47,085 nucleotides of DNA from Phoronis australis. Its lineage: Eukaryota > Phoronida > Phoronidae. The position numbers and the translations under genes were made by a program. The notes beneath the pieces were generated by a model. It was given only the letters and a program-made list of their open reading frames with translations, was not told where the DNA came from and ran no database searches. Positions 42,762 to 47,085 of this stretch are shown here, piece after piece (within the stretch, counting starts at the first letter, position 1; each line of letters begins with the position of its first letter). The DNA lies in contig NMRA01000865.1 in assembly GCA_002633005.1 (NCBI GenBank), positions 67,328-114,412 on the forward strand. Reading direction: 5' to 3'.

Positions 42762-42902
42762 CGTTCAGTAGACGCTAGAACCTACGTTAGGACCTAGCTA
42801 AAACCTAATCAAAGTCAAGCGTTCTTATTTAAAATGCACGGCGATATCTCACGTAATCTCGCGAAGTCTTGCTTTTTAGCGAGGTCCTAGTGTTACTGAA
42901 CG
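42762..42902. mobile_element. 141-bp MITE, copy 2 (inverted relative to copy 1)
   Basis: CGTTCAGTAGACGCTAGAAC at the left and GAGGTCCTAGTGTTACTGAA at the right. See 1065-1205. Confidence 0.75.
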
Positions 42903-43205
42903 GGAAGCAGATCTCCTTTATCCCTTCTCAGCTGATATGCATTCTCAATTTTTTCTCGCAAATTATTATCCTTCCCATTCCCACCTCTAATTTTACCTCA
43001 ATATCCTATTACTCTATGCATTTTTTTGCCTTTTTGTGTATTTTTGTATATTTTGTTTAATGGTAACCTGGCGCTTTTGACCGCTCATCTTCCCAGTCTA
43101 TACCATTTTTTGTGATTTTCTATTGTACTTCTTTATCTTACTCATACTCATAATGAATGACCTTTTATCTTATTATATTTTCTGAGAACGTAAAATGTTT
43201 TATTT

Positions 43206-43421
43206 CAAATGACTTATTCTTATTGAAATGTCATAGGCAAGACATTCAATTTCGAGCCTCCAACGTGGGTCCGCCACCTGAAGAGCGGGCGCACCTATAT
43301 AAATAGTGATTCCCCCTGCTCTTCAGCTGCTGTCAGGCGGAGCTTCTTATCGGTAACCCCCCTTTTGACACCCAAAATTGAATTTCTTACCTATGACATT
43401 TCTGTAAGAATAAATCATTTA
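43206..43421. mobile_element. Foldback MITE, ~216 bp, with an internal TATA-like box
   Basis: Arms of about 47 bp: left AAATGACTTATTCTTATTGA then AATGTCATAGGCAAG; right TCTTACCTATGACATTTCTG then TAAGAATAAATCATTT. The centre is a second hairpin, CTGAAGAGCGGG against CCCTGCTCTTCAG, whose loop contains TATAAATAG. Confidence 0.75.
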
Positions 43422-43574
43422 AAAGAATGAGCTGTTATTGGTTAATTCGTGGACCTAGTTCGGAGTCAGTCGAACGTGAATTTGGTAGCACTAAATAGAT
43501 TTTTGAGTCAAGGTTTAATTTAACTACCCCAATTTCATTAGAAATTGGCGAAACTCAGTGTTTACTAATATCTA

Positions 43575-43976
43575 CCTCCGTCATCCAAGTTAGTGAAGGA
43601 GGAAACGCTCAAGCGTAGTAAAAACACCCCCATACAGCACGGTGCACTGCAAACGAAGGAACATTTTGTGTTGCTTTGCTCACACGTAACTCAAGTAAGC
43701 CTTACATTCTAATGGAGTGAGAGAGAAACTATTAGGACACCAATTTGGAACATTTAGTGTAGTATGAGACATATGAAGTCAAATGTGCGGAATTGACTAA
43801 AACCACCTCCGCAAATAGGTGACGTAACGTACCTTATCCAGTTAGCATAACTTACTGTAAAAATAAAAAAAACGTTTCAACCAATCACGTCCCGTCATTG
43901 TTTGCGTGTTCATTATAAATAGCTTGAGAAATAATACATTGCGTCTCCGTGATCGAGTCGTCTTTGGTGGCAAATC
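43575..43976 (+). promoter_or_regulatory. Promoter of gene 3: CCAAT, TATA box and short leader
   Basis: CCAAT at 43881-43885 and TATAAATA at 43914-43921 precede the ATG at 43977. The duplicated upstream block (from about 43575) aligns with 7010-7373. The leader would be roughly 25-30 bases. Confidence 0.55.
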
Positions 43977-43997
43977 ATGTTCGTGTGGGCAATATTG
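43977..43997 (+). CDS. Gene 3, exon 1 (start of signal peptide)
   Basis: Seven codons, MFVWAIL, phase 0, donor GTAAGT at 43998. Aligns codon for codon with exon 1 of gene 2. The following intron aligns to about 44435. Exon 2 is not found in the remaining 3 kb: similarity stops before the place where it should lie, so it is either further on or lost. Confidence 0.55.
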
Positions 43998-44164
43998 GTA
44001 AGTTTGTGATAACACAGTAATACTTTTTGCAGTTGGAATGGTATTAATCGTTGTAACAAAGTGAGGAAGATTTTCAAAGGAGAAGTCAAAAACAACTAAA
44101 ATAAAAAACAGCCAATGTCCCAGCCAGATTGAACGTTTTCTATAATCGGTATCATCAAAAGCTT

Positions 44165-44425
44165 CATTATAAGTATATTTATTTATTATTTTATTTTTTA
44201 TTTATTGTTATATTTAAAATGAGGGTGACCTCTTCAGTGACAGTACTGCTTTCCCAGAGGGCCCTCAAAACATATGGAATGCTAATATATTTAGTGTGGA
44301 TGCCTTCAAGCCGAAATGCATCTTGCTGCTCAACGAGAAAATTTAACAGTTCTACATAAATCAGCAGTAGCGCGGAATCGAACCCATGAACTCTGCATTA
44401 GTAGCCGTTGAGCTAGGTCCCAATG
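44165..44425 (-). mobile_element. tRNA-derived SINE in intron 1 of gene 3
   Basis: Read on minus: the head has box A (TAGCTCAACGG, 44405-44415) and a perfect box B (GGTTCGATTCC, 44374-44384). The body has GGCTTGAAGGCATCCACACT and GGGCCCTCTGGGAAAGCAG. The tail has GAGGTCACCCTCATTT followed by AATAAATA-type repeats. This is a full-length tRNA SINE layout. Confidence 0.75.
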
Positions 44426-44589
44426 CAGTAACGATCCTAAATACTTAAAATCTCAGTTTCCAACCATTCAGAGTATGGGTCGCTGGAAGTCCGACGATCT
44501 CAGGAACTGCATTGGTCTCCCATCCCTACACTTCCCGTTACTAACGTTAACATTCACACGTTACCTTAACCCTCCGTCTCTCATATGAG

Positions 44590-44960
44590 CAGCTATATTG
44601 CCAGTGCTCAACTTTATCACACTTTTTCTCATCAACAGGGCAACTCTTTTGCCCGTGTACAGTTCCACTCACAAACTTCACCTTTCATCAAAGGGCCAGT
44701 GTGCATCTCAATACCTATTTTCATGTCATGGGCAACTGTGTTGGCAGCGTTCAGTGTCACCCACCAACATTTTCTGTATTGACTGTCCTTTTCACTCACC
44801 AACATTTTCCACTCTAGGGCACCTGACAGTGTATTGCCAGTATCTTGTTTCACTCATCCCGATTTTGAATCATAAGACCAACTATATTGCCAGTGTCCAG
44901 GCTACTTTTCATCACCGCTCTACCTCTAAACTTCTCACTCCGGGACAATTATCGATCTCA
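44590..44960. repeat. Degenerate tandem repeat, mixed ~60-130 bp spacing
   Basis: Phrases such as TATTGCCAGTG, TCACTCACCAACATTTTC and GGGCAACTgTgTTG recur several times. Frames over the stretch (44598-44987) lack a domain and are not ATG-initiated in the repeat. Confidence 0.45.
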
Positions 44961-45483
44961 GTCTTTGTTACACGTGTTGTTGGTTAACTTCCTAGTCTAT
45001 CGATTGTAATTCTCTCCATGTTAAAAGTTTTACCATGGATTCTAGATGTTTCCATTTAACATTACCTCAGTTCGATGTTTCCTTGTCTGTAAGTATTTCT
45101 GAGTACACGGATAATTATTTCTGTATGCATGTTTTTACTTATGTGGCATACAGTGTAAGTCGCCTTATGTATATTCCTTGCTTATTACCACTCCTTGTTA
45201 GTTTTGTAGTCCTCTTAAAGGCGAAGGCAACCTTTTTTCACGTCATTTTTAGCAAAAATAAGGTTCGTTGATTATCCCAGACATATTTTACACTTATTTA
45301 CTGCTTTTCGTAATTTAATTAATTACTCGTCGTCTACTCCGGAAGTGACGTTTTGGGAGGCAAGAATTTCGCGCCAATTTCTTTTCATATAGTCTGACTC
45401 TGAGAGCAGTCGTGTCAGTCATTGTTCTACCTCGGTTGTGATAAGTTCGGTCGTCGTTTGCTTTTGCTTACGAGTCAGTCAAC

Positions 45484-45663
45484 ATGCCACGCTGTTGCTA
45501 CGTACTGGGGTGTACTCATTATCGTCTCACGTACAGAGGAAGAACTGTCCCACTTGCCCGAGTGTCCCGCGACACACTCCCACTGGAGGATGATCTGAGC
45601 ACAAAAACTGCTTACATCCCGCCGTGTGACTCCCGTGCCACACACCTGGCACCTTCCAAATAG
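45484..45663 (+). pseudogene. Inverted THAP start in the left arm
   Basis: ATG 45484 opens MPRCCYVLGCTHYRLT, the Cys-x4-Cys start of a THAP domain, but after 45530 the frame runs into unrelated (antisense transposase) sequence and stops at TAG 45661-45663. Not a functional domain. Confidence 0.65.
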
Positions 45664-46392
45664 CTCCAAAACAAGTCCACAATAAACTTATCAAACTTAG
45701 GCTCACCGATCTGTTCATTGGATGACGAACTGTCCTCTTCACTGGGTGTCGAACTGGGCCTGTATTCACTCCCACTACTCAACATCGCTGCAGGGCTGCT
45801 TACAGGCTCTGGGCTAGAGACAACAGCACAGGGCGAATCAATGCTAGTTCCCGGAATTGCACGCAATGGNTTCACTCCCACTACTCAACATCGCTGCAGG
45901 GCTGCTTACAGGCTCTGGGCTAGAGACAACAGCACAGGGCGAATCAATGCTAGTTCCCGGAATTGCACGCAATGGGGTACGTTCGGAGGCACGGGTAACA
46001 GTAGATGAAGTGCCTCCAGTCACTGTATATAGTGGCCACAGCTCGCGAGGCTTCTCGCTTCAAAAACGCACTCCTCAGGGTTGGTGACGGGGCACTGCCG
46101 GGAATCAACAGCAACTGTATGGTACCCTTCTTCAGGCGTTGTTTCGCAGGGACCTTCATCATTTCAGCGTACATATCTGTCATAATCTGACGGCAGAAAA
46201 TGCTTGCCACACATTCGGTAACCCTCCATTGCTTTGTACGTTGCGTAGACGGGTAACGCTGCATTCTTCTTCACATGAAAGAGCTAACCAAGTACGGCGA
46301 AGTGTGTCATCCTTCGGAAAGCGACGCAAGGTACCCAAAGCGCGTGTGAGACGATAATGAGTACATCCCGGCACACAGCAACAGCGTGGCAA
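45545..46392 (-). pseudogene. THAP-domain transposase-like protein, multiply frameshifted
   Basis: On the minus strand from 46392: CCCVPGCTHYRLT (first zinc pair), LRRFPKDDTLRRTWLAL (Phe-Pro and invariant Trp), then CGKHFLPSDYDRY in a second frame (Cys-x2-His-Phe), then DMYAEMMKVPAKQRLKKG in a third. A Ser/Glu-rich linker lies at about 45720-45880, then EPKFDKFIV, and a zinc-ribbon-like segment with CQVCGTG and WECVAGHSGKWDS near 45545-45655. This domain order occurs in uncharacterised THAP proteins of many invertebrates and fish. The start codon is TTG instead of ATG, and at least three frame changes occur. The catalytic part is absent. A 105-bp exact repeat around the N at 45870 is probably an assembly artefact and adds to the frame confusion. 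Confidence 0.75.
45765..45975. other. Assembly join: 105-bp exact repeat flanking a single N
   Basis: 45765-45869 and 45871-45975 are identical over 105 bp and are separated by one N at 45870. The simplest reading is two contigs that overlap by 105 bp and were joined without merging. Confidence 0.85.
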
Positions 46393-46489
46393 GTTGACTG
46401 ACTTGTAAACAAAAGCAAACGACGACCGAACTTATCACAAACGAGGTAGACCAATGACTGATTCGACAGCTCTCACAGTCAGACTATAA

Positions 46490-47085
46490 TCAAGGAGTGT
46501 ACTAGTACAGGAGATTTCACTCCGCCATTTTACCATTCGCCACAATGGTTAGCGGTCGAAACACTAGCGCCCCAAGCGGTGAATAATCAACACTTAGGAG
46601 CGCAATCCGAACAATGTAAACACTGATAAATTCATACTTCAATGACATTCAGCGTGCAATAAAACTAATGTGTGATTGAAATTGGTTAGAATACATAAAC
46701 TAACATCCACTTACAATAGAATGAGAAAGAAAATGTGTATTTTAATCAATATTAAAGTGTATTTGTTTTTATTTTCTTGAAGCTCCCTTCAAAATCCATC
46801 ATGGTTTTGTTTCATGTTTGAGTTCTTAAAACGGCAATTATCGTTCCTTATAACAGTTCATACCTCCATGGACTACATAATTTAGTTAAGTCGTGAGTTT
46901 GGCTTTTGTTCGAACAACTACAACACTCCGTTCATGTCGTTTATTCCAATGATGGCGGACGATCGTGTCGCCCTCAAACGTATACAGAGTGAGGCTCTCA
47001 ACATCCCCTTTCCTTAAAAAAATTCTTATGTATAGAAAGTCACCTAAAATTCTACGCGTACTTAAAACACTAAGAATTCTACATT
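46490..47085. other. Intergenic, no gene recognised
   Basis: AT-rich. No gene or repeat recognised up to the window edge. Confidence 0.4.

Larger units (their letters stand above)
45388..46489. mobile_element. THAP transposon relic with inverted copies of its 5' end
   Basis: 143-145 bp arms at 45388-45530 and 46345-46489 are inverted repeats at about 85-90%. Each contains the first codons of a THAP domain: ATGCCACGCTGTTGCTAC on plus at 45484, and TTGCCACGCTGTTGCTGT on minus at 46392. The coding body between them runs on the minus strand. The right arm is the true 5' end; the left arm is an inverted copy that replaced the transposase 3' part at about 45531. Confidence 0.75.

Noticed and set aside
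44598-44987. 129-codon frame downstream of gene 3 exon 1, considered as its exon 2
   Set aside because: No Thr-rich repeats, no CxC motif, no acceptor in the right phase, and it lies over a degenerate tandem repeat.

Overview
The window reads as nuclear DNA of a non-vertebrate animal. It is AT-leaning, has no operons, and carries metazoan-style GT/AG splice sites and AATAAA signals. Most of it is old transposon debris: DIRS-type retroelement, hAT-like, MULE-like and mariner-like miniature elements, THAP-domain transposase relics and a tRNA-derived SINE. I cannot place the species from sequence alone; a marine invertebrate is a reasonable guess.

Two real gene themes stand out. (1) A single-exon ZIP-family zinc transporter at 36303-37487 (+) is the clearest gene: 394 residues, eight predicted membrane segments and a His-rich loop. 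(2) A small gene family that I can assemble only by splicing. Gene 2 has exon 1 at 7374-7394, exon 2 at 8009-8430 and exon 3 at 15834-15984. It would encode a 197-residue secreted protein with a signal peptide, a Thr-rich mucin-like stalk of 17-residue repeats, and a Cys-rich C-terminal domain ending in a CxC motif. The 3' end of an upstream paralogue (gene 1, last exon 4889-5039) and the promoter plus exon 1 of a downstream paralogue (gene 3, 43977-43997) lie in the same orientation. The window therefore appears to cross a tandem array of these genes. Some insertions differ between paralogues, such as the 565-bp element in gene 1, and can date events.

Layout. 1-5.3 kb: repeats and the 3' part of gene 1. 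5.8-6.4 kb: MULE-like foldback element with a 10-bp target duplication. 7.0-16.2 kb: gene 2. Its 7.4-kb second intron holds a three-unit ~285-bp tandem array split by a miniature element, a 21-bp satellite built on TATCGATA palindromes, a dead integrase-core gene, a ~285-bp AT tract, and a degenerate repeat carrying CTCF-like motifs. 16.3-19.6 kb: nothing recognised. 19.6-23.4 kb: an AT-rich inverted and tandem repeat complex. 25.3-27.4 kb: 5'-truncated DIRS element (RNase H plus tyrosine recombinase, minus strand) next to a possible hAT fragment. 30-36 kb: miniature elements and a 1969-bp element with a 5-bp target duplication that holds two convergent small genes, one a THAP domain. 36.2-37.5 kb: zinc transporter. 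39.9-44.4 kb: more miniature elements and gene 3 exon 1. 45.4-46.5 kb: a dead THAP transposon with inverted copies of its own 5' end and an internal assembly join marked by a single N.

Most long open frames in the window are artefacts of microsatellites or start at non-ATG codons, and are not annotated.
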